Below, piece after piece: positions 6,968 to 13,917 of a stretch of 37,202 bases of DNA (positions are counted from its first letter, which is position 1; every line of letters begins with the position of its first letter). The stretch lies in contig JAHIWF010000318.1 of assembly GCA_018815555.1 (NCBI GenBank), forward strand, positions 1 to 37,202, read 5' to 3'. The DNA is from Spirochaetota bacterium. Lineage in GTDB: Bacteria > Spirochaetota > Spirochaetia > Treponematales > UBA12059. The position numbers and the translations under genes were made by a program. The notes beneath the pieces are model-generated. The model saw only the letters and a list, made by a program, of their open reading frames with translations, was not told where the DNA came from and searched no databases.

Positions 6968-7718
6968 CGACCCGCTCAGGCGAACAATACAGCACCGGCC
7001 GGCTTTTTTCGATACGCCCCACCAGGGTAAGCCCGGTCGCCTTCGCCAACTCGAACGCCGTACTGGTAGGAATACTGCGGCTGACCAGCAGACGCACCCC
7101 GGCAGCGATGGCTTTCAGGATCATGTCGGCGGCGATGCGGCCGCTGGTCAGAATTACCGCCTGCTCCAGCGGCCAGCCGTTGCGGAACGCGTAGCCGATA
7201 ACCTTGTCCACCGCGTTGTGCCGGCCCACGTCTTCGCGCACCACAATATGCCCGGCCGGTAGCCCTTCGGCCGCAGCACCAGTGGCCGTGTCAGCCACAA
7301 ACAGGGCCGCGCAGTGCATGCCGCCGATCTCGCGATACAACTCAGCCATGTCAAACATGTAACGGGCTAAAAGCTGCAGCTCGCCCAGCGGTATACAGGG
7401 CCCGCCCTCCAGCAGCGGCAGACTGGCTTCGGTGCGGAACACCGGCCCCGATCCGCAGCCCGAAGAGACCACCACGCCCAGCCCGTAGCGGTCCTGGTGT
7501 ATCCCGTCCGGAGCAATCACTGTAGCCAGACGCAGATCGGCGCAGGCGCCGACACTCATCAAAGTCGCGCGGTCCGTAAGCATGCCGCGGCCTACCAAAT
7601 GCCCTACTGCCAGATCATCAAGATTATACGGACTGCACATCAGTACAGCCACTTTTTCGCCGTTAGCATGCAACTCCACCGGCAGCTCCGGCGCCATCCG
7701 TAATTCGTCGTCACTCAT
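6930..7718 (-). CDS. fdhD: FdhD-family formate dehydrogenase sulfurtransferase
   Basis: FdhD passes sulfur from the cysteine desulfurase to the molybdenum cofactor of formate dehydrogenase. The 262-aa protein keeps LDDLAVGHLVGRGM (33-46), the EDVGRHNAVDKVIG signature and LTSGRIAADMILKA. The usual C-x-x-C reads SSGCGSG here, so C88 is kept while the second Cys is Gly. The ATG at 7718 has AGGAGA 8 nt upstream and lies 23 nt after the ABC-F stop, so the two genes are probably co-transcribed. The C-terminal tail (GGQTPAAGPGGG) is read out of an intergenic repeat and is unlikely to matter. No formate dehydrogenase or molybdopterin genes are in the window. Confidence 0.85.
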   Translation of the reverse strand: MSDDELRMAPELPVELHANGEKVAVLMCSPYNLDDLAVGHLVGRGMLTDRATLMSVGACADLRLATVIAPDGIHQDRYGLGVVVSSGCGSGPVFRTEASLPLLEGGPCIPLGELQLLARYMFDMAELYREIGGMHCAALFVADTATGAAAEGLPAGHIVVREDVGRHNAVDKVIGYAFRNGWPLEQAVILTSGRIAADMILKAIAAGVRLLVSRSIPTSTAFELAKATGLTLVGRIEKSRPVLYCSPERVGGQTPAAGPGGG

Positions 7719-7741
7719 ATCCGCTCTCCTTGGTATCCCGC

Positions 7742-9691
7742 CTACAGCTGCTTCCATAATTGGTTCAGCAGACGGTTATGCCGCTCCAGCTCGGCCGTCA
7801 AATCCCTGGCCCGGGTATAATCCCGCTTGCCGAAGGCGGTCGCAATCTGTCTTTCCATATCTTCTTTAGTCCGTTCCATCGCGCTTATGCGCTGCTCCAG
7901 CTCGGCTTGCCCCTGCTTCGTATCGTCAGTTCCAGTTTGACCAGCTTTTGCCCCGCGGCCCTGTTTCCGTCCGGCGGCCGCAGCCGCAGTCCCTGAATCC
8001 CGGCCACGGCCACCCTGACTGTCGCCGATAGCCCGCGAGCGTTCCTGCAGGCCGCCGTCACGGGCGGCTTGCACTGCCGGTGCGCCGATATCGCGCCAAT
8101 ACTCGCTAAAGCTGCCTTCGTATTCCACAAATTTACGCTGCTCTATAAATACCACCCGATCGACAAGCTTGTCCAGAAAATAACGGTCATGCGACACTAA
8201 CAGCACCGTTCCCTCAAATTCCAGCAGCGCTTCCTCAACCGCCTCGCGGGTCGGAATATCCAGATGATTGGTCGGCTCGTCCAATATCAGAAAATTGGCC
8301 TTCAAGGCCGAAGCGCGTGCCAGCTGCAGTCGATTCAGCTCACCACCGGACAAGCTGCCGATTATCCTGGGCAGATCGGTATAAGTAAATAAAAATCGCC
8401 CCAGGTGGTGCAGTACCTCTTTCTTGTCAGTCAGCAATTTCAGAAAAGCATCCTCGATGCTGTCGTCATGATTAAATACTTCCTGCTGCTGGGCGCAATA
8501 GCCGACGCGCATGCTGGGCCCTACCCGCAGGCAGGGGTCGTCCCAGCTGCCGCGGGCTACCAGGTCGCGTATCAGACTGGTCTTGCCCGAACCATTTGGA
8601 CCCACCAGAGCCACCCGTTCGCCGTTCAGAATGGTAAAACCGGAATCTTCTATTATAACCACGTCGTCATAGCGCTTACTGTAGGCACTGATGGCCACTG
8701 CCAGATCGGCCCGCGATTTTTCCCCATCAAACACCACGCGGGCATCCAGGTTGCCGATATCCGGGCGCTCGGTAGCCTCGGCCTTAACCCGTTCCAGTTG
8801 ACTGCGCCGCGCGCGCAGGCGTTTACCCCAGGCCGGATCCGGCCGAGCGCGGGCTATGTCGGCAAAACGACGTACAAGTGCCTCCAGCCGCTCCACCCGC
8901 TTCTTGTCGGCCTGCCAGCTGCGGCCTTGGGCAGCGGCCGAACGCAAACGCTCCAGCCGGTACTGCGAATAATTGCCTTTCCATTCAGTTATTACCCCGC
9001 CGTCCATCTCCAGAATGGTATCGGCTACCCGATCCAGAAGACGGCGGTCGTGCGAAACCATCAGCACGCAGCAGGGCAGTCCGGCCAGAAACTCTTCCAG
9101 CCAGGCTAGCCCGCCGGCATCCAGATGGTTACCCGGTTCGTCCAAGATCAGCAAATCCGGCCGCGACAGCAAAGCCCGGGCCAGTGCCAGCAGGTTTTTC
9201 TCGCCACCGGACAGACTTTCTGCAGCTGTCCAGGCCCGCTCGCCCAGGCCGATGCGCTTCAGCAGCCGTTCAGCGTTATCAGCGGCATGGTCACCATCCA
9301 GCAGGTCATACTGCTCGCGCAAAATCGCATAATCGCGCATGGCCCGCTGACATATAGCCGGATCAGGATCGCCCATTTGGACTGCCAGCTCGTCCAGCTG
9401 TTCGCCCAAAGCGCTGATGTCGCGCACCAGAAAATCCACACTGGTCTCCGCCTCGCCAAAGTCCGGTGCCTTCTGTTCTACCAGGGCAATCTTTTGCTTG
9501 CCCTCGCGCTTCAGCCCGCCGCGAAAATCGTCATCCAGCCCGGCTAGAATGCGCACCAGGGTGGTTTTGCCGCAGCCGTTGCGCCCCACCAGCCCATATT
9601 TGCGGCCGGCCTCCAGCGAAATATTCACCCCGCGCAGTATCAGTTCGCCGCCGAAGTCGCGGGTCAAATTGTTTGTTTTAATCAATGCCAT
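7742..9691 (-). CDS. ABC-F family ATPase (ribosome-associated)
   Basis: Cytoplasmic tandem ABC protein without membrane segments; ABC-F proteins act on the ribosome E/P site, and some confer antibiotic protection. The 649-aa protein has two nucleotide-binding domains: Walker A GRNGCGKTT (36-44), signature LSGGE (160-164) and Walker B LLILDEPGNHLD (180-191); then GPNGSGKTS (364-372), SLSGGELNRLQ and LILDEPTNHLD. The basic helical linker at about 241-320 is the expected P-site tRNA interaction arm. A low-complexity Gly/Arg/Gln tail (about 545-590) leads into a C-terminal coiled coil. The first domain has DEPGNHLD rather than DEPTNHLD. The start has GAGGAG 7 nt upstream. An attenuator with a leader peptide lies upstream, which favours a role in antibiotic response over constitutive translation. 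Exact subfamily unknown. Confidence 0.9.
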   Translation of the reverse strand: MALIKTNNLTRDFGGELILRGVNISLEAGRKYGLVGRNGCGKTTLVRILAGLDDDFRGGLKREGKQKIALVEQKAPDFGEAETSVDFLVRDISALGEQLDELAVQMGDPDPAICQRAMRDYAILREQYDLLDGDHAADNAERLLKRIGLGERAWTAAESLSGGEKNLLALARALLSRPDLLILDEPGNHLDAGGLAWLEEFLAGLPCCVLMVSHDRRLLDRVADTILEMDGGVITEWKGNYSQYRLERLRSAAAQGRSWQADKKRVERLEALVRRFADIARARPDPAWGKRLRARRSQLERVKAEATERPDIGNLDARVVFDGEKSRADLAVAISAYSKRYDDVVIIEDSGFTILNGERVALVGPNGSGKTSLIRDLVARGSWDDPCLRVGPSMRVGYCAQQQEVFNHDDSIEDAFLKLLTDKKEVLHHLGRFLFTYTDLPRIIGSLSGGELNRLQLARASALKANFLILDEPTNHLDIPTREAVEEALLEFEGTVLLVSHDRYFLDKLVDRVVFIEQRKFVEYEGSFSEYWRDIGAPAVQAARDGGLQERSRAIGDSQGGRGRDSGTAAAAAGRKQGRGAKAGQTGTDDTKQGQAELEQRISAMERTKEDMERQIATAFGKRDYTRARDLTAELERHNRLLNQLWKQL

Positions 9692-9743
9692 GTCGTGCTC
9701 CTCATGTTGTTTTGCATGGCCTCATAACCTTCAGATTGACCAC

Positions 9744-9754
9744 AACAGCCGCAC
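9744..9754. repeat. Second copy of the terminator 3' arm in the ABC-F leader
   Basis: The 11-nt string aacagccgcac here repeats 9808-9818, which encodes the 3' arm of the attenuator terminator. On the RNA (GUGCGGCUGUU) it could compete for the terminator 5' arm, or pair near the ABC-F ribosome binding site. Confidence 0.4.
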
Positions 9755-9801
9755 ACAGGTACGACCTGCCGGCCGCTTTTGATCCGCACTCATGCCGATA
9801 C

Positions 9802-9839
9802 AAAAAAAACAGCCGCACCAACCCGAAGGTCTGTGCGGC
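9802..9839 (-). terminator. Attenuator terminator in the ABC-F leader
   Basis: On the minus strand, GCCGCAC-A-GACC pairs with GGUU-G-GUGCGGC through a UUCG tetraloop. That gives eleven base pairs with one A/G mismatch, followed closely by eight T residues (9809-9802). It lies about 110 nt before the ABC-F start codon and 26 nt after the leader ORF stop. No other minus-strand gene ends here, so it acts on the ABC-F transcript itself. Confidence 0.85.
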
Positions 9840-9949
9840 CACAATTTCAGTATTCAAAATACTGCTATCTTGTGCTCTGGACAGACCTCTCCCGTCGGAT
9901 CGCCGCTGCGGTGCCAGAGCGGATAGCCAGAACAGTAAGAATGTCCAGA
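9827..9949 (-). promoter_or_regulatory. Mutually exclusive RNA pairings: 1:2, 2:3, 3:4 attenuator
   Basis: Segment 1 (RNA UCUGGACA, 9949-9942, within leader codons 7-10) is the exact complement of UGUCCAGA (9883-9876). The overlapping segment 2 (AGGUCUGU, 9888-9881) is the exact complement of ACAGACCU (9834-9827), which lies in the 5' arm of the terminator. So 1:2 frees segment 3 to form the terminator, while 2:3 blocks it. A ribosome held on segment 1 would favour 2:3 and read-through; one reaching the stop codon would cover segment 2 and allow termination. A small extra hairpin (9849-9865, CAGTATT/AATACTG) sits at the stop. Confidence 0.75.
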
Positions 9950-9969
9950 AATACCAAAGTACAGTTCAT
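9865..9969 (-). CDS. Leader peptide of the ABC-F attenuator (34 aa)
   Basis: A 34-codon ORF runs from ATG at 9969 to TAG at 9867-9865. It begins MNCTLVFLDILTV and ends RRERSVQSTR, with a hydrophobic first half and a basic end. It starts 7 nt after a -10 box, so the message is predicted to be leaderless. It contains both segments that build the alternative RNA structures, and it ends 26 nt before the terminator. This placement, rather than any recognised homology, is the evidence that it is translated. The early LVFLDI stretch falls over segment 1, where a stall would have to occur for induction, at a chain length similar to that of known macrolide stalling peptides. I do not recognise it as a named peptide. 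Confidence 0.7.
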   Translation of the reverse strand: MNCTLVFLDILTVLAIRSGTAAAIRRERSVQSTR

Positions 9970-9976
9970 ATTTGCC

Positions 9977-10005
9977 AGAATATCACGGATGCGGCATTCG
10001 TGCAA
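9977..10005 (-). promoter_or_regulatory. Promoter of the ABC-F leader/operon
   Basis: The minus strand reads TTGCAC, 17 bp, TATTCT, with the predicted start 7 nt on, at the first base of the leader ORF or one base before. It is divergent from the VTE5-like promoter, with operator-like repeats between them. Confidence 0.65.
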
Positions 10006-10006
10006 G

Positions 10007-10054
10007 TCGAGTATTGCTCGACAGTCGACTCTAGTTCGACAGTCGACTTTAACT
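10007..10054. promoter_or_regulatory. Tandem palindromic element between divergent promoters
   Basis: TCGACAGTCGA occurs at 10018-10028 and again at 10036-10046, an 18-bp period, inside near-identical 13-bp units. GTCGAG...CTCGAC (10007-10023) adds an overlapping inverted repeat. It lies between the -35 boxes of the ABC-F leader promoter and the VTE5-like promoter, so a dimeric repressor bound here could affect both. Confidence 0.55.
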
Positions 10055-10065
10055 CGATGCTGACA

Positions 10066-10094
10066 TTGACTTCATTCCACCGCCTTACTATTAT
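10066..10094 (+). promoter_or_regulatory. Promoter of the VTE5/VTE6-like pair
   Basis: TTGACT, 17-bp spacer, TATTAT, a near-consensus vegetative promoter. The predicted start at about 10101 leaves a leader just long enough for the AGGA ribosome binding site before the ATG at 10114. Confidence 0.65.
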
Positions 10095-10113
10095 TTCATC
10101 ACAGGAAGATACA

Positions 10114-10800
10114 ATGACAACAGCGGACATCATAGGATTGGCACTCAGTTTCGTCTTTGTTTTTGCGGCCATTGGCGCGGCGGGACTAATACACAAATGC
10201 CGGATTTTTTCACCCTTTACCACACGCAAAATTATACACATCAGTGTAGCTCACTGGTGGATCATGGCAATGCTGCTGTTTACCCGGCTGTGGACAGCGG
10301 CCATAGGCCCGGTCTTTTTCATTATCTTCAATTATGTTTCACTGCGCCTGCATTTGGTAAAAGCTATGGAGGATGAACGCGAGAGCAGCAATTGGGGCAC
10401 GGTGCTATTTCCGCTTTCTTTGCTGGGCATGGTAGTGCTGTGCTGGTCCGGCTGGATGCCACTGTGGATAGGTGCTGCCGGCATTCTGGTACTTGGTTGG
10501 GGAGACGGACTGGCCAGCCTGGCCGGGCGGCGCTGGGGTCTGCGTAAAATAAAAATTCTCGGTGGCAAAAAATCCTGGGCCGGCACCGGAACCCTCGTTC
10601 TGGCCGCCTTTGTTGTAACGTTGGTTGTGCTGACCATTTTCAGCACGGCGGCCTGGTGGCTGCTGATCCTGGCCGCCGCGGCAACAGCGCTTTTAGCGGC
10701 CGTGGTAGAACTGGCAACACCTTTTAATCTGGACAACATCTCGGTACCGTTCTCAGTCGCACTGTTCCTTCAATTGCTGCACTCTGGAGGCCTGATATGA
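10114..10800 (+). CDS. VTE5/dolichol-kinase-like membrane CTP-dependent kinase
   Basis: The 228-aa polytopic membrane protein has about seven hydrophobic segments. It carries motifs of the phytol kinase/dolichol kinase/CDP-diglyceride synthetase-like family: TTRKIIHISVAHWW (36-49), GWGDGLASLAGRRWG (128-142) and GGKKSWAGT (150-158). Plant VTE5 phosphorylates phytol and Sec59 phosphorylates dolichol using CTP. Here the substrate is probably a linear isoprenoid alcohol. The start at 10114 has AGGA upstream; a longer in-frame extension back to 9685 would cross the promoter and is rejected. Its stop overlaps the start of the DUF92 gene (ATGA), so the two are translationally coupled. The substrate cannot be read from sequence. 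Confidence 0.8.
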   Translation: MTTADIIGLALSFVFVFAAIGAAGLIHKCRIFSPFTTRKIIHISVAHWWIMAMLLFTRLWTAAIGPVFFIIFNYVSLRLHLVKAMEDERESSNWGTVLFPLSLLGMVVLCWSGWMPLWIGAAGILVLGWGDGLASLAGRRWGLRKIKILGGKKSWAGTGTLVLAAFVVTLVVLTIFSTAAWWLLILAAAATALLAAVVELATPFNLDNISVPFSVALFLQLLHSGGLI

Positions 10801-11609
10801 TCACAGCCGAGCGCCTAGCATGGGGAATTTTTCTTAACTCGATTGTGGCCATACTGGCATGGAAACGTCGCGGGGTAACCATATCCGGGGCTCTTGCCGG
10901 TTTTACCAGCGGAGTCTTCATTCTGGTGGTCGGCGGGTGGATACAGTGGCTGCTGCTTATGACCTTCTTTGTTTCGTCCATGCTGGCCGGCCGCTACAAA
11001 CGCAGCCTCAAGCAGAAAGCCGAATCGATGCACAGCAAGGGCTACCGTCGCGATGCCGTACAGGTGCTGGCCAACGCCGGGCCTTCCATGCTGTTCATCC
11101 TGCTCAGCCTTTTACATGGTGACAAAATGCTTACAATTGCCGCCGCCGGCTTTGCCGCCGCTACTGCCGACACCTGGGCTGGCGAACTGGGCATGCTCAG
11201 CAAAAAAGCACCGGTTTCTATTCTTACCGGCAAGCCGGTTGCCAAAGGAACTTCCGGCGGGGTCAGCCCGCTGGGCTTTGCTTTTTCCTTCTCCGGCAGT
11301 CTGCTTATCGCCTTGGTATACACTCTGGCAACAGGTCTCAGCCGGGGCTTTTCGGCAACCAGTTTAGTTCAGCTGCTGGTAATCAGTCTGGGCGGCTTCA
11401 TTGGCTCTGTTATCGACAGCCTGCTCGGAGCCAGTGTGCAGGCAAAATACCGTTGTTCACAGACCGGAGAAATGACAGAGAAAGCGCGCAGCGGCCATCT
11501 GAGCAATCAGCTGGTTAGCGGTGCCGCGCTCATGACCAACGATCTGGTCAACTTTCTGGCTACCGCCGGCAGTGCTTCGCTGGGTATGCTGCTGCTGCGC
11601 CTGCTATAA
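10797..11609 (+). CDS. VTE6-like DUF92 integral membrane protein
   Basis: The 270-aa protein has about six membrane segments and the DUF92/TIGR00297 motifs AATADTWAGELGMLSKK (120-136) and KGTSGGVSPLG (about 150-160), with a glycine-rich GGFIGSVIDSLLGASVQAKY late in the chain. Plant and cyanobacterial VTE6 phosphorylate phytyl phosphate to phytyl diphosphate. The ATGA overlap with the upstream VTE5-like gene suggests successive phosphorylation of one prenyl alcohol to its diphosphate, a salvage route for isoprenoid chains. The gene converges on the antiporter gene. The imperfect stem at 11610-11638 lacks a T tract. Confidence 0.8.
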   Translation: MITAERLAWGIFLNSIVAILAWKRRGVTISGALAGFTSGVFILVVGGWIQWLLLMTFFVSSMLAGRYKRSLKQKAESMHSKGYRRDAVQVLANAGPSMLFILLSLLHGDKMLTIAAAGFAAATADTWAGELGMLSKKAPVSILTGKPVAKGTSGGVSPLGFAFSFSGSLLIALVYTLATGLSRGFSATSLVQLLVISLGGFIGSVIDSLLGASVQAKYRCSQTGEMTEKARSGHLSNQLVSGAALMTNDLVNFLATAGSASLGMLLLRLL

Positions 11610-11638
11610 GCCGGCTGCCAGGCTGTCCGACAGTCGGC

Positions 11639-13801
11639 TCACACACCAAACAGTTTGGCAACCTCTCCGGGATTTTTGGCAGCTAGAATCTTGGTACGCA
11701 TACTTTCTTCGCGTAAAACACTGCCAACTCCGGCCAAAAACTGCAGATGCGGTTCAGGATTCTTTTTCGGCGACAAGGACAACACAATAATGCGGGTAGG
11801 ATTACCATCCATTGAGGCAAAATCCATACCTTCCGGTTTCAGTCCCACTGCGGCAATCAGATGCTCAACCGAGTCGGACTTAGCGTGCGGTATGGCTATA
11901 CCATCCTGCATGCCAGTACTCATCGAGCTCTCGCGCTCCATTATTTCCGCCATGGGCAGCTCAATATCATGGATCTTATGCGCATCCTTCAGGATTTGCA
12001 GCAGCTCACGGATAACCGCTTCTTTGCTGTCACCCTGCAGCTTCATGATAATACAGAAGGGATTAATGGCCGCTGCCTGGCTGCTGTTCAGCAATGCAGC
12101 TCCGCTACCGCTCCGTTCATTCGACACCGCTGAAGAAGCAATATTCTTCTGCAGGCGTCCCGGATCAAAATCCTTCTTCAGCTTGGTAAAACTGGAATTC
12201 AGGGCGGCAACGGCCTCGAAAACCGCAGTCTGGGCTACCGGCATGTCGTTGATAGGCCCCTGAACCTCAAGGCTATCGCCGATCAGCTTCATAGAAAAAG
12301 CAGCGTCATCCTTGCGCACCTGGGCAATTCCGTCTTCGATATCCATAGTCCTGATATAAAAACCCTCGGCCTGCAGCTGATGGGTCATGGTATCAGTGAC
12401 CAGCGTGGCAACATCCGAGGACGGAAAGGCAAAATTCAGGGCAATAGTTTCGGTAGCCAGACTCTCTTTACGTGTCCCCCGACCGGGCAAGGCCAAGGCA
12501 CGACTCAACATGGCCGGAGCCACCAAAGCGGTAATCAGCGGCATCATAATGGCTACACCAAACAAATTTGACGGCAGAATACCGGAAGCCAGACCGATAC
12601 CGGCTAAAATCAACACTACTTCGCCACGCGGTACCATACCAAAACCGATACGCAGGGCACCTTTCATATTAAAGCCGGTAAACAAGGCCGGTACGCCACA
12701 ACCCAGCAACTTTCCCAAAATTGCCACAATGGTAAAAATAAGCCCGCCGATCAACACACGCGGATCCAGGAATTGCGACACATCAACCAGCATGCCCATA
12801 ACGGCGAAGAATATTGGAACAAAAAACTCATATAACACATGCATTTTCTCTATTATAATGTGGCTGATATCGGTCTTGGACAGTGACAGTCCAATAATAT
12901 AGGCACCGATTATCATGGCCAGACCTTCTTTCTCAAAGAAACCGGCTACAACCAGTGCCAATCCGAAGGCCATTACAGTAAACAAGGTGCTGCTGCGGAA
13001 ACGTTTCAGCATCAGGGCAATTTTTTTGGCAAACAGCAGGCCAAGCACAGTAAAGACCAGCCACAGTCCAAACGCCTTCAGGGCAATCATGCCAATACTG
13101 CCCCAGGCCAGGCCGCCGCCGCTGCTGCTTGTCGCGGCATTGATGCCCAGCACCACCGCCAACAGCACTATGCCTATAACATCATCAAATACTGCCGCGG
13201 CAAGTATAGTCACGCCTTCTGGGGTATCCAGCTTTTTCTTCTCCGACAATATCCTGGCGGTAATGCCGATACTGGTGGCAGTAGACATGATACCGAACAT
13301 CAGGTTCTGCGAATCCATAAAGGACCCACCAAACACCAGCATTCCGACCAGGGCACCACCAAAAAAGGTGAATACTACGCCTCCGATGCCGACTACAGCC
13401 CCGGCAATAGAGTATTTCAGGAAAAGGGTAAGATCGGTTTCCAGCCCGGAAATGAACAACAGGATAATCGAAGCTATAGTAGCCAGGGCATACAGCTCGG
13501 TGCTTACCGGAATTTCTGCGCCGATTATTCCAGTGCCGAACAAACCATGCGGGAAACCGGGGAAGGCAATACCGCCGAGTGCATACGGCCCGATTATAAC
13601 ACCAACCAGCAGCTCGCCAAGCACGCCGGGGATATGAAAACGCTGGGCCAGCAAACCACCCAACTTTACAGCAAAGAGCAAAATACCGATCTGAATTACC
13701 AGACTGCCTTGTGCATCAGCCAGCGATCCTCCGCTGGCGAACAGCCATACCCCGGCACCAATAAATAGCAGCAGCATAATCAGCCAGTGTTTTTTCTGCA
13801 T
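11639..13801 (-). CDS. Kef-type cation/proton antiporter fused to PTS EIIA-like domain
   Basis: The 720-aa protein starts at the ATG at 13801 (AGGAAGA 6 nt upstream; a GTG five codons earlier is less likely). The N-terminal ~430 residues are a CPA2 monovalent cation:proton antiporter with about 12-13 membrane segments, including AVFDDVIGIVLLAVVLGI with the paired Asp motif and GLETDLTLF. A soluble linker of about 130 residues follows. The last ~150 residues match the fructose/nitrogen EIIA (EIIA-2) fold, with IPHAKSDSVEHL, where H639 is the expected phosphohistidine. Such a fusion could tie ion exchange to PTS phosphorylation state, or the domain may only sense. No PTS gene is adjacent. The transported ion (Na+ or K+) is not determinable. 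Confidence 0.85.
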   Translation of the reverse strand: MQKKHWLIMLLLFIGAGVWLFASGGSLADAQGSLVIQIGILLFAVKLGGLLAQRFHIPGVLGELLVGVIIGPYALGGIAFPGFPHGLFGTGIIGAEIPVSTELYALATIASIILLFISGLETDLTLFLKYSIAGAVVGIGGVVFTFFGGALVGMLVFGGSFMDSQNLMFGIMSTATSIGITARILSEKKKLDTPEGVTILAAAVFDDVIGIVLLAVVLGINAATSSSGGGLAWGSIGMIALKAFGLWLVFTVLGLLFAKKIALMLKRFRSSTLFTVMAFGLALVVAGFFEKEGLAMIIGAYIIGLSLSKTDISHIIIEKMHVLYEFFVPIFFAVMGMLVDVSQFLDPRVLIGGLIFTIVAILGKLLGCGVPALFTGFNMKGALRIGFGMVPRGEVVLILAGIGLASGILPSNLFGVAIMMPLITALVAPAMLSRALALPGRGTRKESLATETIALNFAFPSSDVATLVTDTMTHQLQAEGFYIRTMDIEDGIAQVRKDDAAFSMKLIGDSLEVQGPINDMPVAQTAVFEAVAALNSSFTKLKKDFDPGRLQKNIASSAVSNERSGSGAALLNSSQAAAINPFCIIMKLQGDSKEAVIRELLQILKDAHKIHDIELPMAEIMERESSMSTGMQDGIAIPHAKSDSVEHLIAAVGLKPEGMDFASMDGNPTRIIVLSLSPKKNPEPHLQFLAGVGSVLREESMRTKILAAKNPGEVAKLFGV

Positions 13802-13917
13802 ACGGTCTTCCTTCACAAAAACACCACCGCGCAGTAAAGCGAATCAAAGCGGTAGTATTAGTAGTATATGCGGAATGGTACAACCTTTAGCAAGCTTGTT
13901 CAAGACCTGGATTTGTT

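Noticed and set aside
9685-10113. N-terminal extension of the VTE5-like protein
   Set aside because: It would pass through the attenuator, the operators and the promoter. The ATG at 10114 has a proper ribosome binding site and begins with a membrane helix.
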